In this document: in pieces, positions 8,601 to 16,618 of the stretch
Numbering within the stretch: the stretch's first letter is position 1
Layout of the letters: every line of letters begins with the position of its first letter
DNA from: CALEAR01 sp035301485
GTDB lineage: Bacteria; Pseudomonadota; Gammaproteobacteria; Pseudomonadales; Alcanivoracaceae
DNA: 64,000 nucleotides
Direction: 5' to 3'
Assembly: GCA_035301485.1 (NCBI GenBank)
Contig: DATGUF010000011.1
Coordinates: forward strand, 1 to 64,000
Program-made: the position numbers and the translations under genes
The notes under the pieces: generated by a model
Told to the model about the DNA's origin: nothing
Database searches by the model: none
Seen by the model: the letters and a program-made list of their open reading frames with translations, nothing else

Positions 8601-9106
8601 AATATGGCCATGATCAAGGCGATATACAGTGCAGGATCTCGAAATAACCCGCGTTGAAACTCTTGCCCAGTTAAAGCATTAAGGCTTAAGCTTACGGCTT
8701 TGTATTGCAGAGCCAAGTAAGGAATACAGGCGATAACAGACATTAAGGCCACGAGTGCAGCTAACCGCTGCGAACGCCCGTAACGGCTAGCCATAAAGTC
8801 AGCAATAGAAACCGTGTTTTGTGATTGAGCGATGAGCCCCAAGCGCTCTATTAAACGCCAACCAAATACGAGTAATAATAAAGGACCTAAATAAATAGGC
8901 AGATAACCGAGGCCATAGTGTACTGCGGAGCCCACGGCGCCGTAGAATGTCCAGGAAGAGCAGTACACTGCGAGGGCAAAGCTGTAAATAACGGGGCGCA
9001 GCCAAGAGCGGTCGGTATAGAAACGGTTTTTATCACCGATCCATGCGATGCCGAACAAAATAGCGGCGTAAAGAAAGGATACAAGCACCACCCAGGCCGG
9101 TAACAT
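5675..9106 (-). CDS. crbS: Hybrid sensor histidine kinase CrbS with sodium:solute symporter domain
   Basis: 1143-residue membrane sensor kinase. Residues 1 to about 490 form a sodium:solute symporter-like domain with roughly thirteen membrane helices. A short helical linker follows, then a PAS domain (about 620-740, ENIDQGVSVVDAEMRLVAWN), a coiled coil, and HisKA with His794 in AAVSHDVLQP. The ATPase domain has the N box near Asn904, DTGQG from Asp935 and GMGLGLSIC. A C-terminal receiver has Asp1076 and Lys1126. This order defines the CrbS/MxtR class, which senses or responds to acetate-type carbon sources and signals to CrbR. Convergent with crbR, with a 4-bp overlap of their ends. A good AGGAG lies upstream of the ATG. 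The presence of an attached receiver means phosphorelay or self-control is possible. Confidence 0.9.
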   Translation of the reverse strand: MLPAWVVLVSFLYAAILFGIAWIGDKNRFYTDRSWLRPVIYSFALAVYCSSWTFYGAVGSAVHYGLGYLPIYLGPLLLLVFGWRLIERLGLIAQSQNTVSIADFMASRYGRSQRLAALVALMSVIACIPYLALQYKAVSLSLNALTGQEFQRGLFRDPALYIALIMAIFAILFGTRQVDATEHRPGLMLAVAFESFVKLITFVAVGLFAFFWTNKENFHFQEAVTTLIEHSAPVGFVGQTLLAFTAVILLPRQFHVAIVECGNVADIRRARWIFGAYLVLISIMVLPIAALGLQVFGDNGNVAADSFVLALPLSEGKMWLALAAYLGGFSAATGMVIVTSVALSTMVSNDLIMPFWLRRDSSRQPSNNISGTVLWVRRIAILLLATAAYAYYYSSATDRALSAYGLITFAAVAQFAPGLLGGLYWQGASRQGVEVGLLLGFFVWLYTLLLPTLAEAGWFSYQWLEHGPWGISWLKPYQLFGLSGWDSLTHGTFWSLTINISTMVILSWRRPPSLAERLTAQPFLDPYAERPTLAARLGSGHIMVKDLITLAGRIVGEQKAQHEFEAFAFQQHEKLHDQLSADSHWLQFTELLLAGVVGAASARLVLTSALRGSGLEVATVVSLLDEAGQKLRFNRDILLATLENIDQGVSVVDAEMRLVAWNHRYEQLFNYPADMLYVGRHISDLIRYNAKQGKIQHEDDNIEDAIQRRIQFMRAGTSHIYQRTLNDSQVIELKGRPLPGGGYVTSYNDVTEYKRVEGELREINEHLEQRVAERTQAAELAQATRSRFLAAVSHDVLQPINAARLFASAMHEAQDEQELKRLADRVDTSLRAAEELLDGLLDISQLDAGALEPELSVFDGRELLRNLQEQYMPMASRRQLEIRLYMQPTMLYSDQRLLRRILQNFISNALRYTTTGRIVLAGRRRGDKVILQVWDTGQGIPPHHIEKIYTEFHRYEQANDWGERGMGLGLSICHRIATLLEHPLDAQSRVGKGSMFSVTVPIATAAQPAAEAPVVTSSTQQRTLTGLRVLCLDNDVDILMGMEALLSHWGVAVIQATTIDEALEKMALQPQVLLVDYHLHDRLDGLDSLDALRENARHLPGALLTADGSEKLKKQARQRGYLVLTKPVRPASLRAFLTAYYEG

Positions 9107-9147
9107 GTTTTCTCCTACTTTGGTCTTGTTTTGCTAGTTTATTGTGT

Positions 9148-9176
9148 TTATCACGGTATATTGATGAGCAGATAAT
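9148..9176 (+). promoter_or_regulatory. Candidate sigma70 promoter for the ATP sulfurylase gene
   Basis: TTATCA (9148-9153) and GATAAT (9171-9176) are separated by 17 bp, giving 4/6 and 5/6 matches to the -35 and -10 consensus. Transcription would begin near 9183, leaving a leader of about 55 nt before the ATG at 9239. It sits in the 132-bp gap between divergent crbS and the sulfurylase gene. Recognised by eye only. Confidence 0.4.
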
Positions 9177-9238
9177 AACGAACACCATTATAAAAATAAG
9201 CCGATAAGGCAACTATGAAAATAATAAATGGAGGGAAT

Positions 9239-10936
9239 ATGTCCAACGCCTCACTCAACTTTGATGCATATCCGCAAAAACCTCACGGTGGAGTGCTTGT
9301 TAACCAGGTGGTTCCAGAAGATAAACGCGAAGCTGAAATTGCCCGTGCACGCGAGTTGCCGAGCATTCGTGTGGACTTACAGGCTGTTATTACCATTGAA
9401 ATGATTGCTACGGGTGTATTGTCACCAATCAATGGATTTATGAATGAAGCCGACTACCTGTCGGTGCTCACCGAAGGGCGCCTCAGCAACGGTGTAGTTT
9501 GGCCAGTGCCTTTAAGCTTCGCTCCTATTGGAGATCGTAACAAAGAAATTATCGCTTCCTTGTCAGTGGGCGATGACATTGCTTTAACCGATTACGATAA
9601 CGAGCCTGTAGCCATTTTAAGCATTGAAGATATATTTCCTTACGATAAGGATCACCGTGCTCAGCACCTGTTTGGCACTACGGATAGAAAACACCCAGGG
9701 GTGGATTCTATTTACCAGCGTATGGGTGATACCGCTTTGGGCGGCACGCTGCATTTATTAAACCGAGTAGATTGGGGCCCCTTCGAAAAAATTCGTATGG
9801 AGCCAAAAGATACCTGGCATCTGTTTTATGAAGAAAGGAAGTTTGGTTCTGTAGCGGGCTTCATCACTGGTGCTAACCCATTGCACCGCGGCCATGAGTA
9901 CATTCACCGTAACGCGTTAGAAGAGGTGGATGGCATTTTCTTGCAGCCGTTAGTGGAAATGGCTAAGCGTGAATATGTGCGCCACGAATATCGTATGCTG
10001 GCGTACCGCAACGTGATGGAGGAATACTATCCTAAAGATCGTTCTATTCTAGCGCCTTTACGTGTGACGTATATTTTTGCGGGCCCAAGGGAAGCCGTAT
10101 TACATGCCTTAATCATGAAAAACTACGGGTGTACCCATGCTCTGATTGGCCGAGATCACGCAGGTATTGGTGATTATTACGATAAGTACGCGAGCCATAG
10201 CGTGTTCGACGCTTACGGCAAAGAAGAGTTGGGCATTGATGTGCGCATGTTCCATGAGGTGTATTACTGCGCCCGTTGCGGCAGCCATGCCACCACTCAA
10301 ACTTGCGCCCACGATGAACGCTACCGTATTAATATTTCGGGCACGGGTATTCGTGAGATGTTGCGCCACGGAATTATGCCACCTAAAGAAGTGGTGCGTC
10401 CTGAGTCTGCATTAGCGGGTATGCAGGGGGTTCAGCCTAAGGGTGTGGATAGCAACAATGAATCTATTAGCCCTGTGAGCAAGGTGATTAACAGCTTATT
10501 CCCGTATTACAAAAAATACACGCGTCTCGGTGGGCAGTTGCGTCAACGTCCTTTAGAGGACGAAGAGTTAACCGTGTTGGATCTAGAGCGCGCCAGTATG
10601 GATGCTCGTGATCATACTACGCAGATCTATGCTGATGTTTACGACGAGTACAGCAGTGTGGTGGATCATAGCCGCAACATTCAGCCAGTATGGCGTGAAG
10701 ATGCACGCGCTGCGTTGAAGGCAAAACAGGAAAACCTCATTGCCGACCTCGAAGAGAAATTACAGCAAGCTCAAGAGGAATCCTCTGATAACTTTATGTA
10801 TCAAGATAAAGCGGAAGTGGAGCGTGAACTTGAGGCGGCGAAGCAGTTGTTGTGTGAAATTCCGCCCTGCTTAACCAAAGAAGGCATTGAGAAGCGTGTG
10901 TGGAACACCGTGGATTACAAGCAATACCGCAGCTAG
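9239..10936 (+). CDS. sat: Sulfate adenylyltransferase (ATP sulfurylase, Sat type) with long C-terminal extension
   Basis: Converts ATP and sulfate to APS and pyrophosphate (or the reverse in sulfur oxidisers). This is the single-subunit Sat type, not the CysDN type. Seen: PUA-like N-terminal domain (to about 170), the nucleotide-binding HRGH at residues 216-219 in GANPLHRGHE, GRDHAG at 304-309, and a Cys/His cluster (Cys344, Cys347, Cys356, His358) probably binding zinc. The catalytic part ends near 390, the usual family length. A further 175 residues follow, charged and partly coiled-coil (about 490-535), and I do not recognise that region. The ATG at 9239 is chosen over one 24 bp earlier because GGAGGG lies 5-6 bases before it. 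No APS reductase, APS kinase or aprAB gene is nearby, so direction of use is unknown. Confidence 0.88.
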   Translation: MSNASLNFDAYPQKPHGGVLVNQVVPEDKREAEIARARELPSIRVDLQAVITIEMIATGVLSPINGFMNEADYLSVLTEGRLSNGVVWPVPLSFAPIGDRNKEIIASLSVGDDIALTDYDNEPVAILSIEDIFPYDKDHRAQHLFGTTDRKHPGVDSIYQRMGDTALGGTLHLLNRVDWGPFEKIRMEPKDTWHLFYEERKFGSVAGFITGANPLHRGHEYIHRNALEEVDGIFLQPLVEMAKREYVRHEYRMLAYRNVMEEYYPKDRSILAPLRVTYIFAGPREAVLHALIMKNYGCTHALIGRDHAGIGDYYDKYASHSVFDAYGKEELGIDVRMFHEVYYCARCGSHATTQTCAHDERYRINISGTGIREMLRHGIMPPKEVVRPESALAGMQGVQPKGVDSNNESISPVSKVINSLFPYYKKYTRLGGQLRQRPLEDEELTVLDLERASMDARDHTTQIYADVYDEYSSVVDHSRNIQPVWREDARAALKAKQENLIADLEEKLQQAQEESSDNFMYQDKAEVERELEAAKQLLCEIPPCLTKEGIEKRVWNTVDYKQYRS

Positions 10937-10962
10937 TAGTTCACTCTTAATGTTTCTATAGC

Positions 10963-10996
10963 AAGAGGCCCCTCAATTGAGGGGCCTCTTTTTTTT
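10963..10996 (+). terminator. Rho-independent terminator after sat
   Basis: A 28-bp perfect palindrome (10963-10990) whose arms AAGAGGCCCCTC and GAGGGGCCTCTT enclose AATT, followed by a run of eight T (10989-10996). It separates sat from the convergent slyD gene. The T tract is on the plus-strand side only, so it mainly terminates sat. Confidence 0.93.
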
Positions 10997-11004
10997 GTGG
11001 CGTT

Positions 11005-11487
11005 TTAGTGTTCAACACCACCGTCGCCGTGGGCATGGCCATGGGCGAGTTCTTCTTCTGTGGCTGCACGAACTTCTTCGATGCTGATTTTAAAACGTAA
11101 GGTTTTACCGGCAAAGGGATGGTTGGCATCCACGTCTACCATTTTTAGCCCTTTTTTAACCACGGTGACCCATTGCTGGCCTTGGTCGGTGTTCACCGGC
11201 ACCACATCGCCAGCCTTGTAACGGCCTAGATGGCGCAAGTATTTGGTAGAAATGCGCTGGATACGGTTCTCATCACGCTCACCATAAGCTTCGGCAGGCG
11301 TCAGTGTAACGTTAAGGCTATCGCCTGCTTTGTGGCCCGCAAAGGCTTCTTGTAGCTTTGGTAAAACGCTGTTGGTGCCGTGCAAATATAAAGTGGAGTT
11401 ATCCGGCAGTGAGGTTTCTAATTGGGTTCCGCTGTCGTCGAAAATGGTGTAGTGAAAGCGAACCACTGTGTCTTTGGTTATTTCCAT
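11005..11487 (-). CDS. slyD: FKBP-type peptidyl-prolyl isomerase, SlyD-like
   Basis: 160-residue cytoplasmic prolyl isomerase and chaperone. The opening TVVRFHYTIFDDSG, the PKLQEAFAGHKAGD segment near residues 43-56, the PAEAYGERDE loop (63-72) and an inserted IF (insert-in-flap) chaperone domain (about 75-125) follow the SlyD plan, closing with NHPFAGKTLRFKISIEEV. The C-terminal tail HGHAHGDGGVEH is a short version of the metal-binding histidine-rich tail of SlyD, so nickel delivery is possible but less certain. It starts one base after the stop of the upstream patatin-like gene on the same strand, indicating a shared transcript. Confidence 0.88.
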   Translation of the reverse strand: MEITKDTVVRFHYTIFDDSGTQLETSLPDNSTLYLHGTNSVLPKLQEAFAGHKAGDSLNVTLTPAEAYGERDENRIQRISTKYLRHLGRYKAGDVVPVNTDQGQQWVTVVKKGLKMVDVDANHPFAGKTLRFKISIEEVRAATEEELAHGHAHGDGGVEH

Positions 11488-11488
11488 C

Positions 11489-13018
11489 TTAAATCTCGTT
11501 ACTTGCGCTGCTGTTGAATGAAAAAATATTGTTGTCTGAAGAAAGGGCTTCTTCAGCCGCGGGATTATGCGCTAACGCGGTTAAATATGCAGTGTTTTGT
11601 TCGTTTAAACGACGCATACAGTCGCGGAAAGTGCGGCTAATCATGGTGGTATTGTTGATCATATCTATGCGTGGCCACGTGGTTCTTTCACCAACCTGAA
11701 TGTATTCGCGTACATCTTCCACAGAAGGGTTAGATAGCACGCGTAGTATATTCAGGGGCTTGCGTGGAGGAATAATGTTGATGTCGCCGTCGTATTTCTG
11801 CATCAGCACACCACGTACTTTATCTACCCATAAGCCAAGGTCGTTAGATTCTACTCGGTTGTGTAAGAGGTCGAGCACAAAGGAGGCGTTCATGGCCATA
11901 GTTTGGCGCGCCCAAGTACGGGTAATGGGTAAAAAACCTTGTTTGAATTTCTCTGAACGCGACATGAAGGGCACTACATGAGGGTTTGTTTGGCTCACAA
12001 TGGAGTGGTTGATACCGTACAAACGTGACAAGCGTCGAATGGGAAGGTCATCGCTGATGGAACCGTCCACAAATTTACGCCCTGGAATATACGGCACCAC
12101 ATCTCCATCCATATTTTTTGCCCACAAGCTAACGGGCGGATAAATAGCAGGAATGGCGCATGAAGCGAGCACGGCTTTGCGAACTAGTACGTTAGGAGAT
12201 GTTTTGTGATTGAGGAGACGCCCATGTTGGTGACGATCGTACGGGCTTACGGGAATATTAATCTCGCGATTCGTATGCTCGTAAGCTTCACGAAACGTCA
12301 TGTCGGGAATGTTTTCTTCTAAGCATTTTTCTAGGTGGTCGCCATCTAACACAGGAGTGCCTTTTAAGATGCCGCGCCAACCTACGTACTTAAAAGCTTC
12401 CAAATACAGGTTTTCGGGTTGCAGTTTGGTGGCGAGTTCATCATCGCAGTGGGTGCCAATAACACCTGCAATAATAGAGCCGGCACTCGAGCCTGAAATA
12501 ACCTTGGGAAGCAAACCTTGCTCCCACAGTGCTTTACACACCCCAATGTGGAAAAGGCCTAGCGCTGCGCCGCCTGAAAGCATTAAAGCCGACTGGCCAA
12601 AAGCACGGCCTGTTTTGAAGAAAAAATCGATTTTGTCGGCAAGGCTAAAATCGTCGAATTCAGTGTCGGCAATATAATTCAGTGCTTCGCAAACCGTATT
12701 TAAATAGTTCTCGATGAGCGCTTTCGTCCCGACTTTACTGTGCGTGTATAAGGCTGGGTTGCTAATGTTGCCTAGGCTGCCGTGTAAACCCTCGTGCATA
12801 TGGAAGACGAGTTTGTGCACGTCACCACGTGCCATGGTGCGCTTAATGTGCTGTATTCGTGTGCGAATGAGCTGGTAATCAAAATCCGTGGACCTGTCTG
12901 TTTGTTTCCACTCGTAGGCACCAGATAAACGATCGTGCTCAGTACAGGCGCGATGCCAAGAAGCATAGTCAGGGGCGTATTTTATATTTTTTTCTAGCCT
13001 ACGCAGTACGCGTTTCAT
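11489..13018 (-). CDS. Patatin-like phospholipase with DUF3336 domain
   Basis: 509-residue serine lipase/esterase of the bacterial patatin-like group related to eukaryotic triacylglycerol lipases. The N-terminal 140 residues match the DUF3336 region. The patatin domain has the oxyanion loop GGAALG (149-154), nucleophile Ser178 in GSSAG, and the dyad aspartate Asp318 in DGSISDDLP. The substrate is presumably membrane phospholipid or stored neutral lipid; sequence does not decide. No signal peptide is seen. It lies directly upstream of slyD (one base between them). About 215 bp without a gene follow upstream (13019-13233), holding only the terminator of the SIMPL gene. Confidence 0.87.
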   Translation of the reverse strand: MKRVLRRLEKNIKYAPDYASWHRACTEHDRLSGAYEWKQTDRSTDFDYQLIRTRIQHIKRTMARGDVHKLVFHMHEGLHGSLGNISNPALYTHSKVGTKALIENYLNTVCEALNYIADTEFDDFSLADKIDFFFKTGRAFGQSALMLSGGAALGLFHIGVCKALWEQGLLPKVISGSSAGSIIAGVIGTHCDDELATKLQPENLYLEAFKYVGWRGILKGTPVLDGDHLEKCLEENIPDMTFREAYEHTNREINIPVSPYDRHQHGRLLNHKTSPNVLVRKAVLASCAIPAIYPPVSLWAKNMDGDVVPYIPGRKFVDGSISDDLPIRRLSRLYGINHSIVSQTNPHVVPFMSRSEKFKQGFLPITRTWARQTMAMNASFVLDLLHNRVESNDLGLWVDKVRGVLMQKYDGDINIIPPRKPLNILRVLSNPSVEDVREYIQVGERTTWPRIDMINNTTMISRTFRDCMRRLNEQNTAYLTALAHNPAAEEALSSDNNIFSFNSSASNEI

Positions 13019-13193
13019 AACTACTCCTTAGTGGGAGAACCAATAATTATTCTTATCAACACTAATTACATGAATGCAGCGTGTACTGCTTCTTAAATTG
13101 TCTGGCAATGCAGCAGTTAAGCGGTTAGCACTACTAATGCTTACAATAGTACTAACTCTAATAAGGATGTAAGCAAAGGGCTAGTTTATTTGT

Positions 13194-13219
13194 AAAAAAA
13201 GGCACCACGGTGTGGTGCC
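13194..13219 (-). terminator. Rho-independent terminator after the SIMPL lipoprotein gene
   Basis: On the minus strand GGCACCAC pairs with GTGGTGCC across a 3-base loop (13201-13219), immediately followed by seven T (13194-13200 complement). It lies 14 bp past the stop of the 13234-13935 gene and isolates it from the patatin-like gene. Confidence 0.9.
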
Positions 13220-13233
13220 TTGGGGGGAGGAAA

Positions 13234-13935
13234 TTACTTTAACTGGTAAATAATGTTCACGTTTTGGTTAATAGTGATCTCACCAGGAGAGAATTGCGCT
13301 GAGCTATCGCTAGCCATTTCTTTAGCTGCCATAGCGCGAAATATGGGTTGGTGGCCACCTTGCTCGTTAATCTGTAGAGCGGGGCCAAGCTTTCGGCCGC
13401 TAGCTTTCGCTAATGTTTTCGCTTTATGTTCGGCATCAGCAACTGCTTTCTCTAGCGCTTCTTTGCTTGCGGCTTCTGGGTTGCTAAGGGTGGCTCCGCC
13501 ATTAGTTATTTGCGTAAAACCAATATTGCTCAAGGCTTGCAGTATGTCAGCATAGTCGTCGACGCCATCAACAATAAATTGCATATTGCGCTGTACGCGT
13601 TGGCCAATCAGCTTTCTTTTCGGCTGATATTCCCATTCTGGTTGCACGGAAAAACCCATGGCAGTGATATTACGCTCATCAACACCCAGTTCTTTAGCTG
13701 CCTGTAAAGCTTGTGCAACTTCTTTATCAACGGCGGTTTTCATGCTGGCAATATCGCTCACTGGGCCCACACGTGAAGCAGTTGCTTGCACATGGAATTG
13801 ATTGGGCGTGGCCTTTACCTCGCCATAACCTGTTACTTGTACTACTTGCTCAGTGTTGGGGGTGGGGCTTGGGCTGCACGCTGTTAGCGCAACGGCACCT
13901 AGGATGAGTGCGGCTGTGGAGACTCTTTTTAGCAT
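13234..13935 (-). CDS. SIMPL-domain (DUF541) lipoprotein
   Basis: 233 residues. The N-terminus VSTAALILGAVALTAC is a lipoprotein signal with a lipobox ending at Cys20, so the protein should be lipid-anchored in the envelope facing the periplasm. The rest is one SIMPL/DUF541 domain, with the usual VQVTGYGEVKATPNQFHVQ opening at about 32-50 and NQNVNIIYQL at the end. The biochemical role of periplasmic SIMPL proteins is poorly defined (E. coli YggE is linked to oxidative-stress relief). It is a single-gene unit with its own terminator, divergent from apbC. Confidence 0.85.
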   Translation of the reverse strand: MLKRVSTAALILGAVALTACSPSPTPNTEQVVQVTGYGEVKATPNQFHVQATASRVGPVSDIASMKTAVDKEVAQALQAAKELGVDERNITAMGFSVQPEWEYQPKRKLIGQRVQRNMQFIVDGVDDYADILQALSNIGFTQITNGGATLSNPEAASKEALEKAVADAEHKAKTLAKASGRKLGPALQINEQGGHQPIFRAMAAKEMASDSSAQFSPGEITINQNVNIIYQLK

Positions 13936-14062
13936 GTTGTATTTCCTTGTAATAGCAATGGTTGAAGCCTATGACCACTAGAACATATAAAAGTGCCGCC
14001 TTCCATCTGCTTTACTTTACGTTAAGATAACTACCCATTCATTTACTAAATGGTAAAACCTT

Positions 14063-15169
14063 ATGGCACCTAATACAGAACAGATAACAGAGTTGCTGCG
14101 ACAGATACGGCCCGCGGCACTAGATATGGATATCGTAAGTGCTGGCGCAGTAAAAGAAGTGCAGGCCGACGAAAACAATGTGGTCATCAAGGTAGAGTTT
14201 GGTTTTCCGGCGCAATCGGTGGCCGAGGGCTTTAAACGCCGCATAGAGCAATTAGTGCAACCTGCACTAGCTGGGCGCGCGTTAACGGTGGAGGTGGGCT
14301 GGGCTATTCAAGCGCATGCTACACAAGGGCAAACACGGCCCATTGATGGCGTAAAGAATGTAGTGTTAGTGTCTTCTGGTAAGGGGGGAGTGGGTAAATC
14401 CACCACCACGGTGAATTTAGCCCTAGCTTTAGCAGCAGAAGGAGCACGCGTTGGTTTGCTCGATGCAGATATCTTTGGGCCTAGTTTGCCGCTAATGATG
14501 GGTTTGGCGCCGGGTACTGAGCCAGGGGTGGAAGAGCAAAAATATTTTGTGCCCCCGCGTGCCCACGGCATTCAAGTGATGTCTATCGGCTTCTTAGTGG
14601 ATAGCACAACGCCCGTGGTGTGGCGTGGGCCAAAAGCTAGCGGCGCTATTCAACAGCTTGCGTTATCAAGCCGTTGGGATGATTTAGACTATCTGTTTGT
14701 AGATATGCCGCCAGGCACCAGTGATATTCAGCTCACGATGAGCCAGAAGATTCCTGTGGCAGGCAGTGTGGTGGTAACCACGCCACAAGAAGTGGCTTTA
14801 GCAGATGCACGCAAAGGCATTGAAATGTTCGATAAGGTGGGTATCCATGTATTAGGTGTGGTGGAAAATATGTCTGTCCATGTGTGTTCCTCCTGCGGGC
14901 ATCATGATGCGATTTTTGGGCACCAAGGTGGGGCAGACCTTGCTGAACAGTACGATACTAATTTGTTGGCTAGCTTGCCTTTGGTTTCTGCCATTAGGGA
15001 AGGTGCTGATACAGGAGCACCTATCGTTTTAACGGCACCGGATAGTGCTGAGGCTGCCTTGTATCAAGTGGGAGCACGCCGCTTAGCGGGTGCCTTATCA
15101 TTGCGTCCTAAAGCTAAATCAGCCGCCTTTGCGCGCATGGTTATGCAACACGATCCAAAACAACCGTAA
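14063..15169 (+). CDS. apbC: Iron-sulfur cluster carrier protein ApbC/Mrp
   Basis: 368-residue MRP/NBP35-type P-loop ATPase that delivers iron-sulfur clusters to apoproteins in the cytoplasm. An N-terminal MIP18-like region (1-85) precedes the deviant Walker A motif GKGGVGKST at 106-114, DADIFGPS near 134-141, and the conserved cluster-ligand pair Cys275 and Cys278 in VCSSCGHH. Length and both domains are normal for proteobacterial ApbC. It starts 127 bp from the divergent SIMPL gene and is followed after 76 bp by dcd on the same strand, a linkage common in gammaproteobacteria. Confidence 0.93.
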   Translation: MAPNTEQITELLRQIRPAALDMDIVSAGAVKEVQADENNVVIKVEFGFPAQSVAEGFKRRIEQLVQPALAGRALTVEVGWAIQAHATQGQTRPIDGVKNVVLVSSGKGGVGKSTTTVNLALALAAEGARVGLLDADIFGPSLPLMMGLAPGTEPGVEEQKYFVPPRAHGIQVMSIGFLVDSTTPVVWRGPKASGAIQQLALSSRWDDLDYLFVDMPPGTSDIQLTMSQKIPVAGSVVVTTPQEVALADARKGIEMFDKVGIHVLGVVENMSVHVCSSCGHHDAIFGHQGGADLAEQYDTNLLASLPLVSAIREGADTGAPIVLTAPDSAEAALYQVGARRLAGALSLRPKAKSAAFARMVMQHDPKQP

Positions 15170-15245
15170 GGCAGTTGGCCTTCAGGGCACTAAAGGCTAC
15201 TATGCTGTTCATTTTCACATTAAGTATTTTAAGGCGGGAGCAATA

Positions 15246-15812
15246 ATGAGTATTAAAGCCGACCACTGGATTCGTCGTATGGCTGCAGAGCACAAGATGA
15301 TAGAGCCTTTTGCTCCGGAACTTGTGCGCGAGAAAGACGGTGAACGTATTATTTCTTATGGCACCTCAAGTTATGGCTACGATGTTCGCTGTGCGAATGA
15401 ATTTAAAGTGTTTACGAATCTTCATTCTGTCACTGTGGATCCTAAAAACTTCGATGAGCGCAGTTTCGTCGATGTGGTGGGAGACCATTGTATTATCCCG
15501 CCTAACTCCTTCGCGTTAGCGCGCACGGTGGAGTATTTCCGTATTCCGCGTAGTGTACTGACTATTTGCTTAGGTAAATCCACTTACGCTCGCTGCGGCA
15601 TCATCGTTAACGTAACGCCTCTTGAGCCCGAGTGGGAGGGGCACGTTACCTTAGAGTTTTCTAACACAACAAATTTGCCCGCAAAAATTTACGCCAATGA
15701 AGGCGTGGCGCAAATGTTGTTTTTTGAGTCGGACGAAGAGTGTGAAACTTCTTACGCAGACAGAGGTGGGAAATACATGGGCCAAACGGGCGTTACTTTG
15801 CCGCGCACCTAA
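15246..15812 (+). CDS. dcd: dCTP deaminase
   Basis: 188-residue deoxycytidine triphosphate deaminase, which makes dUTP (then dUMP for thymidylate synthesis) in the cytoplasm. Family motifs seen: IISYGTSSYGYDVRC near residues 34-50, ARTVEYFRIPRSVLTICLGKSTYARCG (in parts, about 95-120) and TPLEPEWEGHVTLEFSNTT near 126-145, with the catalytic Glu in this last block. The ATG at 15246 has GGCGGGAG 6-13 bases upstream; a longer in-frame start at 15090 would overlap apbC and is rejected. A terminator follows. Confidence 0.95.
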   Translation: MSIKADHWIRRMAAEHKMIEPFAPELVREKDGERIISYGTSSYGYDVRCANEFKVFTNLHSVTVDPKNFDERSFVDVVGDHCIIPPNSFALARTVEYFRIPRSVLTICLGKSTYARCGIIVNVTPLEPEWEGHVTLEFSNTTNLPAKIYANEGVAQMLFFESDEECETSYADRGGKYMGQTGVTLPRT

Positions 15813-15840
15813 TGGGGTGATGCACCTTTTAGCCTAATAA

Positions 15841-15866
15841 AAACGCCGCATTCAATGCGGCGTTTT
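15841..15866. terminator. Bidirectional Rho-independent terminator between dcd and the DUF3108 gene
   Basis: AAACGCCGCAT (15841-15851) pairs with ATGCGGCGTTT (15855-15865) around a 3-base loop. T residues follow on the plus strand, and the A run on the left serves as a T tract for minus-strand transcription. It lies between two convergent genes, so it can end both. Confidence 0.88.
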
Positions 15867-15886
15867 GCGTTGTAGCGCTGTGTGCT

Positions 15887-16618
15887 TCATTTGAACGAGC
15901 GAATGTTCATTTCGTACGAGCTGCTGTCGTCCTCTTGAATCATTTTTACTAGCGCGTAGTTATGGTCTGTTGAGAACCACATAATAGTGTTGCGTTTAGC
16001 ATCCTTGCCGCGATCACGCTCTATGCGGATGGTGGAAAACTCGCCCGCCGGCGTGGTTACTTTTTGTGTGCCTTTAATAATAAAATCTAAAGTTTCATGG
16101 CGGCGTTCGCTAGCCACTTCAAAGCTCATTTTTTTGCGTGGATCTTGTTGTAGCTGGCACTGAATAGCGAGTGGCAAGGAAAGCATATCTGTGGCGTTAG
16201 CTGTAATGGCAAACTCACGGTTTTTCTCTCCACCACGATAGAGAGTAGCAGTGGGGTTGTCCGCTGTATGGTTTAAAACTAGATGCGATTCGCGCGTTTG
16301 GCCAAGGCCTTTACGAAAGTTTTTGTAATCAGAAGCAACGGGAGTGCAGCCTTGCCAACTAAAGAAGCTCGTTTCAGTAATTTCGCCGAGAATGTTTTTA
16401 GCGCCAAGCTGGGTTTGCCACTTATTGGGGCCTACCTGCTTTAGGGTGCGTGTTGCTTTGATGGTGAAGGGGATCTTGCTTCCCGTAAAACCATATTCGT
16501 AGGTAAATGGTGCAGGCGTGGAGCTAGCTACACTAATCATAGGTGTTAGCAGTAAACCGGCCGCTAGCATTGTCCACGCACGAAAACGTGCGCCCTTGTT
16601 GGGGGAGAGGTTTGCCAT
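15887..16618 (-). CDS. DUF3108 domain protein, exported
   Basis: 243 residues with an N-terminal export signal: basic start (NKGARFRAW), hydrophobic TMLAAGLLLTPMISV and a likely cleavage after ASS. The remainder is the DUF3108 domain, a beta-rich periplasmic/outer-envelope family of unknown function that usually lies downstream of purN in gammaproteobacteria, as here. With ATG at 16618 it overlaps the 3' end of purN by 86 bp; an alternative ATG at 16570 would reduce this to 38 bp but would lose the basic n-region of the signal. No catalytic motif is recognised. Confidence 0.8.
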   Translation of the reverse strand: MANLSPNKGARFRAWTMLAAGLLLTPMISVASSTPAPFTYEYGFTGSKIPFTIKATRTLKQVGPNKWQTQLGAKNILGEITETSFFSWQGCTPVASDYKNFRKGLGQTRESHLVLNHTADNPTATLYRGGEKNREFAITANATDMLSLPLAIQCQLQQDPRKKMSFEVASERRHETLDFIIKGTQKVTTPAGEFSTIRIERDRGKDAKRNTIMWFSTDHNYALVKMIQEDDSSSYEMNIRSFK

